Below, one piece after another: positions 22,087-30,441 of a stretch of DNA of 64,000 bases. The position numbers and the translations under genes were made by a program. The stretch is taken from positions 1 through 64,000 of the IMG/VR virus record IMGVR_UViG_3300021171_000004; one strand, written 5' to 3'. Positions within the stretch are counted from its first letter, which is position 1. Each line of letters begins with the position of its first letter. Source of the DNA: a virus. Under the pieces are notes generated by a model. That model was not told where the DNA came from. It worked only from the letters and a program-made list of their open reading frames with translations, and made no database searches.

Positions 22087-22349
22087 TGGCATACATAGCC
22101 GCAAGCAATTCTTCCGGTCCACTAAATTATTTGCAGCATCAGTGCGCGAAAGCGAACGTCGAATATCATTGCGCCGAATCGTTTGATGTTTCGAGGCTAC
22201 GTCACATCGGCTTTTCTTTTCGAAACGTGGGCCTCAAGTTAGTTCGTATTGTGAACCAAGGAACGGAGCATTTCCTAGAACCAGGCGAGTCGGTGAATTT
22301 TCAAACGGACCAATTCCCGCAAGTCGAGGCTTTGAATAATGGACTCTGA
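22086..22349 (+). CDS. Unknown protein, 87 aa
   Basis: ATG on the last base of the previous TAA. A degenerate palindrome copy (GTTCGTATTGTGAAC, 22242-22256) is in frame. Beta-sandwich-like ending; no family recognised. Confidence 0.55.
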   Translation: MAYIAASNSSGPLNYLQHQCAKANVEYHCAESFDVSRLRHIGFSFRNVGLKLVRIVNQGTEHFLEPGESVNFQTDQFPQVEALNNGL

Positions 22350-22851
22350 CCAAGCCTTAGTCGCAGAACTCGAACGCATCTTCAAGGAAGAGTTTCTCAA
22401 AGCCGCCCCGCTTTACCAAGCGTGCAGCAAGGTCAAACTTCCGTACGAAGATTTGCATCGCCCGACTCTAATGTACCGCGGCAGTCTCCGCGAAGAAACC
22501 CGGATAGTAGACCAAATCGCGGATTACGAATCTTTCAAAACAGCGCCCGAGGTTGAGGAATTAATCGAACTCGCTACTAAAATGGGCGGTCAAGCCGGAG
22601 CGTACGTAGATGGCGCAATCCGGGTGGAGAACTGCCGGACCAAGGGTGCCGATCCTCGGGACGTACGAAATACCAAAGTAATCGATGTGTTCGAACACGC
22701 TGATGGCCGGAGAAATTTACAGGTTTTTTTTGTTCAAGGTTCCACATCTCCAGACCCCGCCGCGCAATCAATGGCTTGGTTCGGGTATAAATTCTTTTTT
22801 GCCGCAGCGAACGTGGTTTTGGAGTACACCAAACGTGCCAATCCTTCATAA
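22339..22851 (+). CDS. Unknown protein, 170 aa
   Basis: Helical first third, then alpha/beta with FEHADGRRNLQVFFVQG. No recognised family, membrane segment or metal site. Overlaps both neighbours. Confidence 0.6.
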   Translation: MDSDQALVAELERIFKEEFLKAAPLYQACSKVKLPYEDLHRPTLMYRGSLREETRIVDQIADYESFKTAPEVEELIELATKMGGQAGAYVDGAIRVENCRTKGADPRDVRNTKVIDVFEHADGRRNLQVFFVQGSTSPDPAAQSMAWFGYKFFFAAANVVLEYTKRANPS

Positions 22852-23254
22852 AATTCTTCTCGGCGTCGAAATCTACGCCATCGCAGCCACTTCACTCGTC
22901 GCGCTGTCGGTAATTTTATCCACTGTCCGAACGCTTACGTCGAAGACTACCGTTTTTAATTATCCAGCGGACGTTCCGAAAGCCGAAGCCAAAGCTGCCG
23001 CCGAAGGTTATTTTCATAAAGCCTTGGTTGCGCTGGATATTTTCCTGAACGTTTTGGTATTCGCAGGACGCCAAGGCGAAACAATGTCAACTCATGCCTG
23101 GGTCGCAGCCGGAGAAAAGAAACTCTGGGGCCGATTGATGAACTGGTGGCTTGACGGCTTCCAGAATTCGCACGGGCCGCAAGCCGCTTCTGGCGATTTA
23201 GAACGGGCGTCCACAGAAGTAGAAAGACTGAAAGGTCTTTTGGGAATCAAGTAG
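22835..23254 (+). CDS. Two-span membrane protein, 139 aa
   Basis: GTG 22835 is chosen inside the previous gene's end. A membrane span at residues 10-28 and a second hydrophobic stretch, then LDIFLNVLVFAGRQGETMST, a pattern like the 'NVL-GG-DET-S' motif of small membrane proteins found near phage packaging or lysis genes. Exact role unknown. Confidence 0.6.
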   Translation: MPILHKILLGVEIYAIAATSLVALSVILSTVRTLTSKTTVFNYPADVPKAEAKAAAEGYFHKALVALDIFLNVLVFAGRQGETMSTHAWVAAGEKKLWGRLMNWWLDGFQNSHGPQAASGDLERASTEVERLKGLLGIK

Positions 23255-23268
23255 TTCACAATATGAAC
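23254..23268. promoter_or_regulatory. Dispersed palindrome, site 12 (centre AAT)
   Basis: GTTCAC-AAT-ATGAAC (one mismatch) starting on the last base of a TAG stop, exactly as at site 1. Confidence 0.8.
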
Positions 23269-23279
23269 AGGAGATTCAA

Positions 23280-23315
23280 ATGATTAAGGAGATTGCCATG
23301 ACTACAGTTCACTAG
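23280..23315 (+). CDS. Possible 11-aa upstream peptide
   Basis: ATG after AGGAGA; reads MIKEIAMTTVH and stops 13 nt before the next ATG, with AGGAGGTG in between. May be a translational leader. Confidence 0.3.
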   Translation: MIKEIAMTTVH

Positions 23316-23328
23316 GAGGTGAATAGTC

Positions 23329-23505
23329 ATGGCTGGAAACGCTCATAGGAACCGGGCGAAACTTCGCTCCTCACCCTGTCTTGCACATTGTCCGTATTGC
23401 CAATACCGTCCTTCTGTTGCACGCGCCGAAGGATTGCCTTGGAAAAACAAAAACGGGCATCGTCATAATTCTCATAGCAAAAAGCGTGGTCGTAGAAATA
23501 GATAA
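23329..23505 (+). CDS. Basic small protein with CPYC
   Basis: 58 aa behind a perfect AGGAGGTG. CLAHCPYC and a very basic, His/Asn-rich tail (HSKKRGRRNR) resembling ribosomal or single-stranded nucleic-acid-binding peptides. Confidence 0.6.
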   Translation: MAGNAHRNRAKLRSSPCLAHCPYCQYRPSVARAEGLPWKNKNGHRHNSHSKKRGRRNR

Positions 23506-23510
23506 AAACC

Positions 23511-23530
23511 GGGGTGGGTCGCACCACCCC
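23511..23530 (+). terminator. Hairpin, probable terminator
   Basis: GGGGTGG-(6 nt)-CCACCCC followed by TTTAAACCTT. Confidence 0.5.
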
Positions 23531-23573
23531 TTTAAACCTTAGAGTACATGCTCGATGAGCAAAGGAGAGTACC

Positions 23574-23891
23574 GTGATTACATCTGATTTGCAGTTGGAA
23601 GTTCAAGAAATAGAATCCGGAACTTATGTGTTTCCGGCTCTTGGAAAAAAGAAATTGCCGCATACTTGGGCGCTGTTCGTGTACCGAAATGGCGATGCCG
23701 AATTGTACACAAAGCGGAACCAGAAAACTGGGGCATTGATTGGTAAGCCTCTCAAGCTTGGAAACCCATGGGATTTTTGCGACCACGACGCCGCAGGGCT
23801 GGAAGTTATTCCCAAAGGTGACCCACGAAATCTGTACAAATCTGAGAATCATATCTGTAAAAATTGCGGAAAAGAATTTCGGCCAGCCTAG
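23574..23891 (+). CDS. Unknown protein, 105 aa, C-terminal zinc knuckle
   Basis: GTG after AAAGGAGAG. An alpha/beta region with TWALFVYRNGDAELY and a final CKNCGKEF. No family recognised. Confidence 0.55.
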   Translation: MITSDLQLEVQEIESGTYVFPALGKKKLPHTWALFVYRNGDAELYTKRNQKTGALIGKPLKLGNPWDFCDHDAAGLEVIPKGDPRNLYKSENHICKNCGKEFRPA

Positions 23892-23933
23892 CTGCCCCTC
23901 GGCATTTAAGAATAAGTACCAAGGAATTGAAAT

Positions 23934-24281
23934 ATGGCGCAGCCTGCTCAGGTAATCTTCACCGATCCGAACAACGACTGGAACGCGATTGATAATTCCG
24001 CAGCCAGTGTTACCACGACTTTAAATAACAGCGCACCTATCGGTTTCGATACACCCGCTTTGGTCGGTTATCCAATTGGGGCAAAGGCGCAAGGGTTGAA
24101 TAGTTTTGCCAACACAGGCACGACCACGTTGGATTCAGTAAACGATATCGTGAATCCCGATGCTCAAGTCGGTACGTTCGCGGGCAATCCGGTTTCCGCA
24201 GTGGTGCCCACGTACAAAACTGTTACTACGGTTTTGAATTCAAATTTGAGTACGCGATTACTGTTCCGCAACCCTGCGTGA
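23934..24281 (+). CDS. Small Thr/Asn-rich protein ending in NPA
   Basis: 115 aa, low-complexity beta-type, ending STRLLFRNPA like the protein at 12772. Followed closely by further small beta proteins. Likely virion-associated. Confidence 0.55.
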   Translation: MAQPAQVIFTDPNNDWNAIDNSAASVTTTLNNSAPIGFDTPALVGYPIGAKAQGLNSFANTGTTTLDSVNDIVNPDAQVGTFAGNPVSAVVPTYKTVTTVLNSNLSTRLLFRNPA

Positions 24282-24292
24282 AGGAATAAATC

Positions 24293-24601
24293 ATGGCTAA
24301 CGCATTTGGAAACCCAATCACCATTACCGCAACGATGGGCGCGACTTGGCGGAATACCGCAGGTAACGGTGCGCCTGCGAACCAAGATATCACAATCCAA
24401 AAAATTATCTGGGATGGTGCGACGGCGGCTGGTACGTTCGTGATTCAGTACGGAGACGGCACCCAATTTTTAGCGGGCACGGCACAAGCGACGACTAACC
24501 CTAACCCGGTCATCTACGATTTTATTGGTGGCCGAAGACTTTTTGATTTCAAAGTTACCACGCTTTCGAGCGGGACACTTCAGATTTTCTATACACCGTA
24601 A
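24293..24601 (+). CDS. Small beta-sandwich protein, 102 aa
   Basis: Thr/Gly-rich with alternating strands (TITATMGATWRNTAG, then TFVIQYGDGTQFL). AGGAATAAATC upstream. Decoration-like in size and composition; unproven. Confidence 0.6.
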   Translation: MANAFGNPITITATMGATWRNTAGNGAPANQDITIQKIIWDGATAAGTFVIQYGDGTQFLAGTAQATTNPNPVIYDFIGGRRLFDFKVTTLSSGTLQIFYTP

Positions 24602-24609
24602 GGATATTT

Positions 24610-24846
24610 ATGAACCCTCAAAAATGCGCAAATTGCGAAGTTCTGGGTGATGGCAGTTCTGCGTCCGATCATGGGCATGTTTCGAAAATTACTCCTCAGA
24701 AACTAAAGAAACGGGAGTATGCGAACGACCCTATGTACCGAACCGAAGTCGATTCCGGACTCGGCCCGAAGCGTGAAGCCGCAACCACCAAAGCTCGGCG
24801 TGGACCTAATTCTGTTCGCCCGCTCGATGGCGGATTCGCAAAGTGA
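24610..24846 (+). CDS. Basic Cys-containing protein, 78 aa
   Basis: N-terminal CANCEVLG and a Lys/Arg-rich remainder (QKLKKREYANDPMYR). AGGATATTT precedes the ATG. Confidence 0.55.
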   Translation: MNPQKCANCEVLGDGSSASDHGHVSKITPQKLKKREYANDPMYRTEVDSGLGPKREAATTKARRGPNSVRPLDGGFAK

Positions 24847-25058
24847 GTGTAAAAATGGCAGACAAACAAATCACAATCGATGGTAGCGGAAATCAGGTCA
24901 AACATAGTCCCGCAGGAACTACTCCGCTCCCGCCCAGCGCTGGCCTACCAGTTACTGCTACAGTGAAAACTGTGGGCAACCCGAACGCGACGGTTCACGG
25001 ACAAGTGAATGCGGGCGGGGTTATTTACGGCCCTATTTTCGATAATCCTGGACAATAA
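24843..25058 (+). CDS. Small Pro/Gly-rich protein ending in NPGQ
   Basis: GTG in a GTGA overlap (ATG at 24855 is an alternative). Proline/glycine-rich middle and a C-terminal YGPIFDNPGQ related to the NPG tails elsewhere. Confidence 0.5.
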   Translation: MSVKMADKQITIDGSGNQVKHSPAGTTPLPPSAGLPVTATVKTVGNPNATVHGQVNAGGVIYGPIFDNPGQ

Positions 25059-25070
25059 AAAAGGAGCATT

Positions 25071-25199
25071 ATGTTTTTTCACATCGCAAAGTACGTCGCT
25101 ATTTTGTTCGCAGGCGGGGTTGCTACCTCGTACGCAGAATATCGTTTCCAGTACAGTTTGTATAAGACCATCACTGCGGTTTTCGGGAAGAAATTTTAA
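25071..25199 (+). CDS. 42-aa membrane-associated peptide
   Basis: AAGGAG before the ATG; MFFHIAKYVAILFAGGVA then a basic/aromatic tail. One membrane span. Confidence 0.5.
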   Translation: MFFHIAKYVAILFAGGVATSYAEYRFQYSLYKTITAVFGKKF

Positions 25200-25202
25200 G
25201 GG

Positions 25203-25231
25203 TTGACTTTCTGTTGAGTTCGTGATACGAT
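25203..25231 (+). promoter_or_regulatory. Sigma70-like promoter upstream of operator site 13
   Basis: TTGACT, 17-bp spacer, TACGAT; predicted start at or near 25238, the first base of palindrome site 13. Confidence 0.65.
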
Positions 25232-25237
25232 GGTTTT

Positions 25238-25252
25238 GTTCACATTGTGAAC
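25238..25252. promoter_or_regulatory. Dispersed palindrome, site 13 (centre ATT), over the +1 position
   Basis: Perfect GTTCAC-ATT-GTGAAC positioned over +1 to +15 of the promoter at 25203-25231. Confidence 0.85.
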
Positions 25253-25262
25253 CAGAGGGTGT

Positions 25263-25475
25263 ATGAAACACTTCTATAGGTCCCACGATCTTCAAGTGAA
25301 CACTCTCCCTTCGGGAACGATTTCATACGATATCTTCGACCGTTCCCGCCGCTACCTGCTCGCAGGTTTTTCATTGACCGACCGGAACGAACAAGAAGTA
25401 ATGGACCGATTGCGTACACGGGTGGACCAAATCATTTTAGATGAACCCGTACGCATGGGAATGAATGTACGATAA
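25263..25475 (+). CDS. Unknown protein, 70 aa, operator-controlled
   Basis: A single gene after its own promoter and palindrome, with AGAGGG before ATG. Begins with beta strands (ISYDIFDRSRRYLLAGFSL) followed by a helix. Its position makes it a candidate early or regulatory protein, but no DNA-binding motif is visible. Confidence 0.6.
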   Translation: MKHFYRSHDLQVNTLPSGTISYDIFDRSRRYLLAGFSLTDRNEQEVMDRLRTRVDQIILDEPVRMGMNVR

Positions 25476-25488
25476 GAGTTTTATAAGC

Positions 25489-25553
25489 GGTCTCGAACTA
25501 ATGGATCCGAGCTAAGTCTGCCCCATTCAATGCAGAACCGCACAGTTCGAACC
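25489..25553. other. Structured intergenic element
   Basis: A long imperfect inverted repeat (GGTCTCGAACT with AGTTCGAACC) that encloses the hairpin TCTGC/GCAGA. Resembles a folded RNA; not a canonical tRNA. It precedes the AGGAG of the next gene. Confidence 0.4.
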
Positions 25554-25580
25554 TTCCAATAAGAAGATTCAGGAGAAACA

Positions 25581-25952
25581 ATGAGCGACGAAGATTTATT
25601 GATTGGTGGAAAGCAAGAAGCACCCGCACTCCCGAATGGCTCTGGTTCCACTGGAATCCAGGTGCCCATGGATATCGTGAATGCCTCTGTGTTTGGGGTT
25701 TTCAAAACCCTCGGCAATTCAAAGAACGTGGATGAATCGGGCGCAGAAGAGTACGTCGAACAAAAGTTCGCTATTCAGATTCCACGCCACGAACCCGCCG
25801 AAAGTGTAGCTCAGTTTATTTGGACCGCGAAGTTTCTCCCGCAGGCCGCACTACGAGCCGTTGGCTCGGGCGGCGAAATAAACTTTTACCCGCTCGATAT
25901 GTTCAAGCGGTTTGCGATCAAGGTTAGTCCGGTGGTCGGCGTAACTCTCTAA
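25581..25952 (+). CDS. Unknown protein, 123 aa
   Basis: AGGAG before ATG. A helical and beta mix with an amphipathic central region (AEEYVEQKFAIQIPRHEPAE). Sits just ahead of the modification cassette. Confidence 0.6.
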   Translation: MSDEDLLIGGKQEAPALPNGSGSTGIQVPMDIVNASVFGVFKTLGNSKNVDESGAEEYVEQKFAIQIPRHEPAESVAQFIWTAKFLPQAALRAVGSGGEINFYPLDMFKRFAIKVSPVVGVTL

Positions 25953-25953
25953 C

Positions 25954-26328
25954 ATGCACTTAAATGTGACTCTTCCTTTAGTTCCCCAAAAAGTGGTTCT
26001 AAAACTTTGGGGTACTGAATTCTGGTTAACGAATACAGACAAGTACTGTGCGAAGGTTCTCGAAATAATGCCCGGCTGGAGTTGTTCGCGCCACTTTCAC
26101 CCTATTAAGACGGAAACGTTTTACGTGTTGGAGGGAGAGGTAGAGTTGCAGATGTGGAACTCGTTTGGGATGGAATCCGGCGAGTATCTAAAAGCAGGCG
26201 ACCAACGATTAATCCTGCCACGAACCCATCACAGGTTCTCAAGTCTCGAAGGCGCACAGATTCTGGAGATTTCGACTCATCACGAAGATGAGGATACGAT
26301 CCGCATCGAAGAATCCCGCAAAATATGA
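25954..26328 (+). CDS. Cupin-domain protein, sugar-isomerase type
   Basis: 124 aa, single cupin. RHFHPIKTETFYVLEGEVEL carries the H-x-H-E metal ligands; a later RTHHRF gives the third His. Similar to the cupin half of mannose-6-phosphate isomerase and sialic-acid synthase accessories. Probably isomerises or binds a sugar phosphate. Four-gene cassette with FkbM, methyltransferase and glycosyltransferase, all overlapping or nearly so. Confidence 0.75.
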   Translation: MHLNVTLPLVPQKVVLKLWGTEFWLTNTDKYCAKVLEIMPGWSCSRHFHPIKTETFYVLEGEVELQMWNSFGMESGEYLKAGDQRLILPRTHHRFSSLEGAQILEISTHHEDEDTIRIEESRKI

Positions 26329-27062
26329 CGCACTCCGTAGTTCTCCCGACCGCATACGGTCAGATGATTGTGAATCGGTACGACGGGAATCAGACTCAAC
26401 ATTTCCTTCGCACGGGCCGGGCAATCGACCACGATGAAATTATGAGCGTGGCCCAGCTAATCGATCCTGGGATGGATGCCATCGATATCGGCACCTGCTT
26501 CGGAGCGTGGACGCTAGCATTTTCACAACGCGCCCGAAGGGTTTATTCTTTCGAGCCGCAGCGGATGATTTATAATCAGTTGTGTGGTTCGCTCGCGCTA
26601 AACGGAATCGAAAATGTACGAACCTACAATGTCGCGGTCGGGGCAGAGACGGCGATTCTGAACGCCCCGAAATACAACTACAACGACTACCTCGAATTCG
26701 GTTGTGTTTATTTTTGTCCGCGCACGAAACAAGGCGACATGGCCCAGCCCATCCAGCCGAGCGAAGAGACGGTCTACCAAGTTCCGCTCGATATTTTCAA
26801 GCTCGACAATATCGGTGTTATGAAAGTGGACACCGAAGGCATGGAACTAGAAGTTCTCGCTGGAGCCAAAGACACCATCGAACGAAACCGCCCAATTCTC
26901 CACCTTGAAATTTTCATGCTAGATCGAGCCAAGCTGGATGAAATTTTGAAAAATTGGAATTACACTTCCTTCGACAACAGCGGAGACATGCTCGCCGCTC
27001 CAGCAGAGAAATACGACCTAGGCAAAAACGAAGCCGGAACATTTATCATCGCCCGAAAGTAA
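26325..27062 (+). CDS. FkbM-family methyltransferase
   Basis: 245 aa. AIDIGTCFGAWTLAFSQ is motif I of a class I SAM-binding fold, followed by the FkbM features VYSFEPQRMIYNQL and MKVDTEGMELEVLAGA. Usually O-methylates sugars or lipids. ATGA overlap with the cupin gene indicates joint expression. Likely target: a glycan on the virion or host surface. Confidence 0.85.
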   Translation: MTHSVVLPTAYGQMIVNRYDGNQTQHFLRTGRAIDHDEIMSVAQLIDPGMDAIDIGTCFGAWTLAFSQRARRVYSFEPQRMIYNQLCGSLALNGIENVRTYNVAVGAETAILNAPKYNYNDYLEFGCVYFCPRTKQGDMAQPIQPSEETVYQVPLDIFKLDNIGVMKVDTEGMELEVLAGAKDTIERNRPILHLEIFMLDRAKLDEILKNWNYTSFDNSGDMLAAPAEKYDLGKNEAGTFIIARK

Positions 27063-27070
27063 GGTCCAAC

Positions 27071-27577
27071 ATGGTTGTTGCACCCGGAACCCATTTCGAA
27101 ACATTTCTAAACAGCATCTACGAAGGCAAGCCGCTCAAGATTATCGAAACGGGCTGCATGAGGGACCTAGCCGTAAAAAGTGAGTATGGCGACGGATGGA
27201 GCACTCTTTATATTGCCCGTTGGGTTTCGAAACATCCGGAATGTGAATTTCACAGCGTCGATCTAAACATCAACTCTATCGATATCGCGCACGCAGCCCT
27301 CGAAGCCGAAGGACTCGCGAAGTATTGTAATCTGCATGTCCAGGATTCTCTCCGCTATCTTAGTCAGCTAACATGGGTGGATTTTGCTTTCCTCGATTCA
27401 TGCGATGGCCTCCAACACGGCCTCGACGAGTTTAGACTCGCGCTTTCCGCAGGTGCGAAACTAATCGTCATGGACGACTACCAAACCAAAGCAGCGTGGG
27501 CCGTAACCGAAGCTAAAAAACTTGGGTGGAGTGTTCAGCAAGTGGATAGATATTCGGTCATCAGGAGAACGAACTGA
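27071..27577 (+). CDS. Class I SAM-dependent methyltransferase-like protein
   Basis: 168 aa from ATG 27071. IIETGCMRD, then CEFHSVDLNI and VDFAFLDSCD give the order of SAM-fold strands and acidic loops of class I methyltransferases (CmcI-like). Stop overlaps the next ATG. Same cassette as FkbM. Confidence 0.65.
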   Translation: MVVAPGTHFETFLNSIYEGKPLKIIETGCMRDLAVKSEYGDGWSTLYIARWVSKHPECEFHSVDLNINSIDIAHAALEAEGLAKYCNLHVQDSLRYLSQLTWVDFAFLDSCDGLQHGLDEFRLALSAGAKLIVMDDYQTKAAWAVTEAKKLGWSVQQVDRYSVIRRTN

Positions 27578-28779
27578 TGCCTGTGATGACGCAGGAGTAT
27601 GCACACAACCGCATAAAAGAAATCACCAAAGAAGCCTCTGTTCGCGCCCTCACGCCGATGTCTGTAGCGGATTTAGGCGGGTGCTACTTTACGATTGGCC
27701 GAGTTGAAGAATCATTGGCGCTTACGAGACAAGCCGCTGGCCTTAAAAAAGACGCGAACATCCAAATGAATTTGGGTTTGGTCTACAAGGATTTAGGCCA
27801 GCACGCCCAATCGCTCCACGAAATCGAAGAAGCATATTGGTTGAATCCGGAAGACCAATACATTCGTCTGGGTTACGCTGAGGCTTTGTTACGTGCCGGA
27901 TTTTGGAAACAAGCATGGCCTATTTATGGACATGCCCGACCCACGCAAATAGGCGCACATGACGATCTAAGTTTACCAGAAGCCGTGAAGGAATGGAAGT
28001 GCGGAGAAACTCTTCCTCCCGAAGCCCTGCTTATCGTCATCAACGAAGGCGGAACTGGGGACCGAATCAGTTATGCACGCTGGCTGAATGAACTCACCCG
28101 CCGAGGAATCAATTGGGTTTTTTATCCGTATAGCGAACTGTTTCCGTTCTTCGAAAGAATTTTTCCTCGCGAAAAACTCCTGCAAGACGGCGACAAAATC
28201 ACAGCCACGCATTGGACAACCACTTTTTCATTGCCCGCTGCTTTAAATATCGGCCCGACAGAAATTCCAGAACCGCTTCCGTTTACAGCACTGCCGGAAA
28301 AAATCGAGAAGTATAAACTTGCGAAGCAGGACAACCTTCCGATTATTGGAATCTGCTATCGAGCCGCTGAGATGTTTCAAGGCGGTCGCAGGGTTCGGTC
28401 CATGTCTGAAGGCCAAGCCATGCGTTTGGTGACAATGACGGGGGATCGCGTTCACTGGATCTCTCTTCAGTATGGCATGAAAATGCCTTATCCTATTACG
28501 AACGTCCCGCTTGAAAATTGGGAAGACACCGCAGGATTGCTTGCGAATCTCGATGGAGTGGTTTCCGTAGATACCGGGGTCATGCATCTGGCCGGGGCCA
28601 TGGGTAAGAAAATGGCTGTTGTGCTCAGTGGAAATTCGTGCTGGAAATTTGGAGCAAAAGGTTCGAAACTGAAGTTGTATCCTTCCGCAACTTTTTTCCG
28701 AAACGAATCCGAGGGATTCGAAAACTCTATTAATAATATTATCGCAGCAATCCGAGAAGGTTTCTTCAGTACAAATTAG
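27577..28779 (+). CDS. TPR-GT9-like glycosyltransferase
   Basis: 400 aa. An N-terminal TPR region (residues 20-120, MNLGLVYKDLGQHAQSL) joined to a heptosyltransferase (GT9)-type domain with NEGGTGDRISYARWLNEL and VSVDTGVMHLAGAMGKKMAV. Paralog of the protein at 46727 with matching motifs in order. Would transfer a sugar to a protein or glycan acceptor, with the TPR as acceptor-binding part; TPR-GT9 fusions often modify surface proteins. Confidence 0.8.
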   Translation: MPVMTQEYAHNRIKEITKEASVRALTPMSVADLGGCYFTIGRVEESLALTRQAAGLKKDANIQMNLGLVYKDLGQHAQSLHEIEEAYWLNPEDQYIRLGYAEALLRAGFWKQAWPIYGHARPTQIGAHDDLSLPEAVKEWKCGETLPPEALLIVINEGGTGDRISYARWLNELTRRGINWVFYPYSELFPFFERIFPREKLLQDGDKITATHWTTTFSLPAALNIGPTEIPEPLPFTALPEKIEKYKLAKQDNLPIIGICYRAAEMFQGGRRVRSMSEGQAMRLVTMTGDRVHWISLQYGMKMPYPITNVPLENWEDTAGLLANLDGVVSVDTGVMHLAGAMGKKMAVVLSGNSCWKFGAKGSKLKLYPSATFFRNESEGFENSINNIIAAIREGFFSTN

Positions 28780-28837
28780 TTTGTGCCCGCCATCGGCCAC
28801 GCCTAGTAACAAAAACAGCAACTAAGGATTTTAAAAT

Positions 28838-29557
28838 ATGCCTCAGCAACCTCAATCGGCGTCTCAGTACGCTTTTGGCCCGGCTTCGAATGGCGGTGGA
28901 GATATCATTCACTACATCGGGGCCAACGCCAATCCTACGGGTCCCAACCTTCTCGGATGGGTCGATAAGAATGGCGCGAACGCAGGCGTCTCTTTTGTCG
29001 TTAACGGCCTCCAAAGTTCCGCTGCGGCTCCAATCACTGGAGCGGCGGGCGGGGTATTCTCCTACACTTCAAACGGTATCCAAGCCACTGTAAGTTTGCC
29101 TGGTGCAAGCGCTATGGAACAGGTTCCGTTTATCGTTCGAGCGGGCGGATACGTTTCTCTCGGCGCAGGAACTTATACTGCATCGGTCCAGCCTCTGCTC
29201 TATGCTTCCACGACTGCTGGTTTCACCGCAGCCGCTGCGAACGCTATCTTCTCCGCAGCCGCGGTGGGATGGACGGTCACTTCCGCCACTCCTATTGCCG
29301 CTCCGTATTTTCTCGAAGCGCATCTCTTCGGGGATAGTACTTCTGGAAAAGTCTCAGGATGGACGCAAGGCGCAGCCCCAACCGCAGGCACGGGCGGAAC
29401 GGTGGCATTTGTTGATATCACCGCTCTCACGAACGCGCCCACGAGCGTCAGCTTTACGGCAGCTATTCCTCTTCAATTCGCAGTCGGAGTCACTCTCAGC
29501 ACTACTGCTGTGGCGTCTTCGGTTGTGAACCTTGGATCGCTAACCATCGAATCTTAA
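28838..29557 (+). CDS. Beta-rich virion-type protein, 239 aa
   Basis: Ala/Thr/Ser/Gly-rich. C-terminal two thirds match the neighbour at 29626 (FIVRAGGYVSLGAGTYTASVQ; then PLQFAVGVTLS). Composition and place near the terminase suggest a capsid fibre or decoration subunit. Confidence 0.65.
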   Translation: MPQQPQSASQYAFGPASNGGGDIIHYIGANANPTGPNLLGWVDKNGANAGVSFVVNGLQSSAAAPITGAAGGVFSYTSNGIQATVSLPGASAMEQVPFIVRAGGYVSLGAGTYTASVQPLLYASTTAGFTAAAANAIFSAAAVGWTVTSATPIAAPYFLEAHLFGDSTSGKVSGWTQGAAPTAGTGGTVAFVDITALTNAPTSVSFTAAIPLQFAVGVTLSTTAVASSVVNLGSLTIES

Positions 29558-29625
29558 CCGTAACACCGTGCCCGTCTAACGCGCACATCGAAACACAATC
29601 GTAACAACAAAGAAGGTAAATTTCT

Positions 29626-30219
29626 ATGCAGGTAATTGCTCAAGCTCCAGCGGCTGCTCTCGTTTCTGTGAACGCGACTGCTGCTGTCAATGCTTTTAAC
29701 GTCATCGCTGGTGAACCCGGCGCAGGCACTCAGTGCAACCTAAACCTCCCTGGTTCAAACCGTCTCAACGCCCAGCCGTTCGTGATTCGCGCTGGTGGAA
29801 TCATCAACCTCGCGGCTGGCACCTACACTGCCACCGTGCAGCCGTTGATGTTTGCTTCCACGACCACGGGATATACCGCTGCGGTTGGTAACGCAATCGC
29901 GTTCTCCGTCGCGGCTGTGGCTCTCACTTTCACTTCCACGGCGGCTGTTGCTGCTCCGTACGAACTCGAACTGCACTGCATCGGGGATACAACCTCCGGT
30001 CTTTTGCAGGGTTGGTCTCAGGGCCAGGTTCCGACGACTTCGACAGGCACGGCGTTTACGCTCGTGACCGCTGCTCCGACGATCCTGTCGCGTATTCTTT
30101 CCAGCGTCAACTACGCGACCGAACCGCCTCTTCAGTTCGCGGTTGGTATCGGCCTCACGGCTGGCACCGCAGCGGCTGGTTCGACAATTTCGTTGACCAC
30201 GTTCCAGGCAGAAGCCTAA
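29626..30219 (+). CDS. Beta-rich virion-type protein, 197 aa
   Basis: Paralog of the 239-aa protein: FVIRAGGIINLAAGTYTATVQ and PLQFAVGIGL. Starts with a shorter N-terminal part. AAGAAGG before ATG. Tandem duplication within the virion region. Confidence 0.65.
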   Translation: MQVIAQAPAAALVSVNATAAVNAFNVIAGEPGAGTQCNLNLPGSNRLNAQPFVIRAGGIINLAAGTYTATVQPLMFASTTTGYTAAVGNAIAFSVAAVALTFTSTAAVAAPYELELHCIGDTTSGLLQGWSQGQVPTTSTGTAFTLVTAAPTILSRILSSVNYATEPPLQFAVGIGLTAGTAAAGSTISLTTFQAEA

Positions 30220-30263
30220 TAGAATCAACAACTTACAGGATGGGGAGTTCGAAAGGGCTCCCC

Positions 30264-30278
30264 GTTCACTTTGTGAAT
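30264..30278. promoter_or_regulatory. Dispersed palindrome, site 14 (centre TTT)
   Basis: GTTCAC-TTT-GTGAAT (one mismatch) ending 1 nt before the ATG at 30280, after a GGGGAG/CTCCCC hairpin. Confidence 0.7.
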
Positions 30279-30279
30279 T

Positions 30280-30441
30280 ATGGCAAAAGGCACCAAAGTA
30301 AAAATCAAAGTTTCCGGCACTCCGAAACAAGTAAAAAACGCACTGCACACCCTTACTAATTCAGAACCGCCCGTAGAAAAAGTAACGCCCATACGAACCG
30401 CCGATTTCAAAGCACACCAAGCGAGAACCAACAATGGATAG
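30280..30441 (+). CDS. Basic 53-aa protein
   Basis: Lys-rich (MAKGTKVKIKVSGTPKQVK). ATG immediately after palindrome site 14; TAG overlaps the next gene. Unknown. Confidence 0.5.
   Translation: MAKGTKVKIKVSGTPKQVKNALHTLTNSEPPVEKVTPIRTADFKAHQARTNNG

Noticed and set aside
22242-22256. GTTCGTATTGTGAAC as another palindrome copy
   Set aside because: One mismatch but inside a coding gene with no regulatory context; not counted among the 17.
26954-27070. Extension of the second methyltransferase
   Set aside because: Arg-rich sequence antiphase to the FkbM gene; ATG 27071 begins the folded domain.
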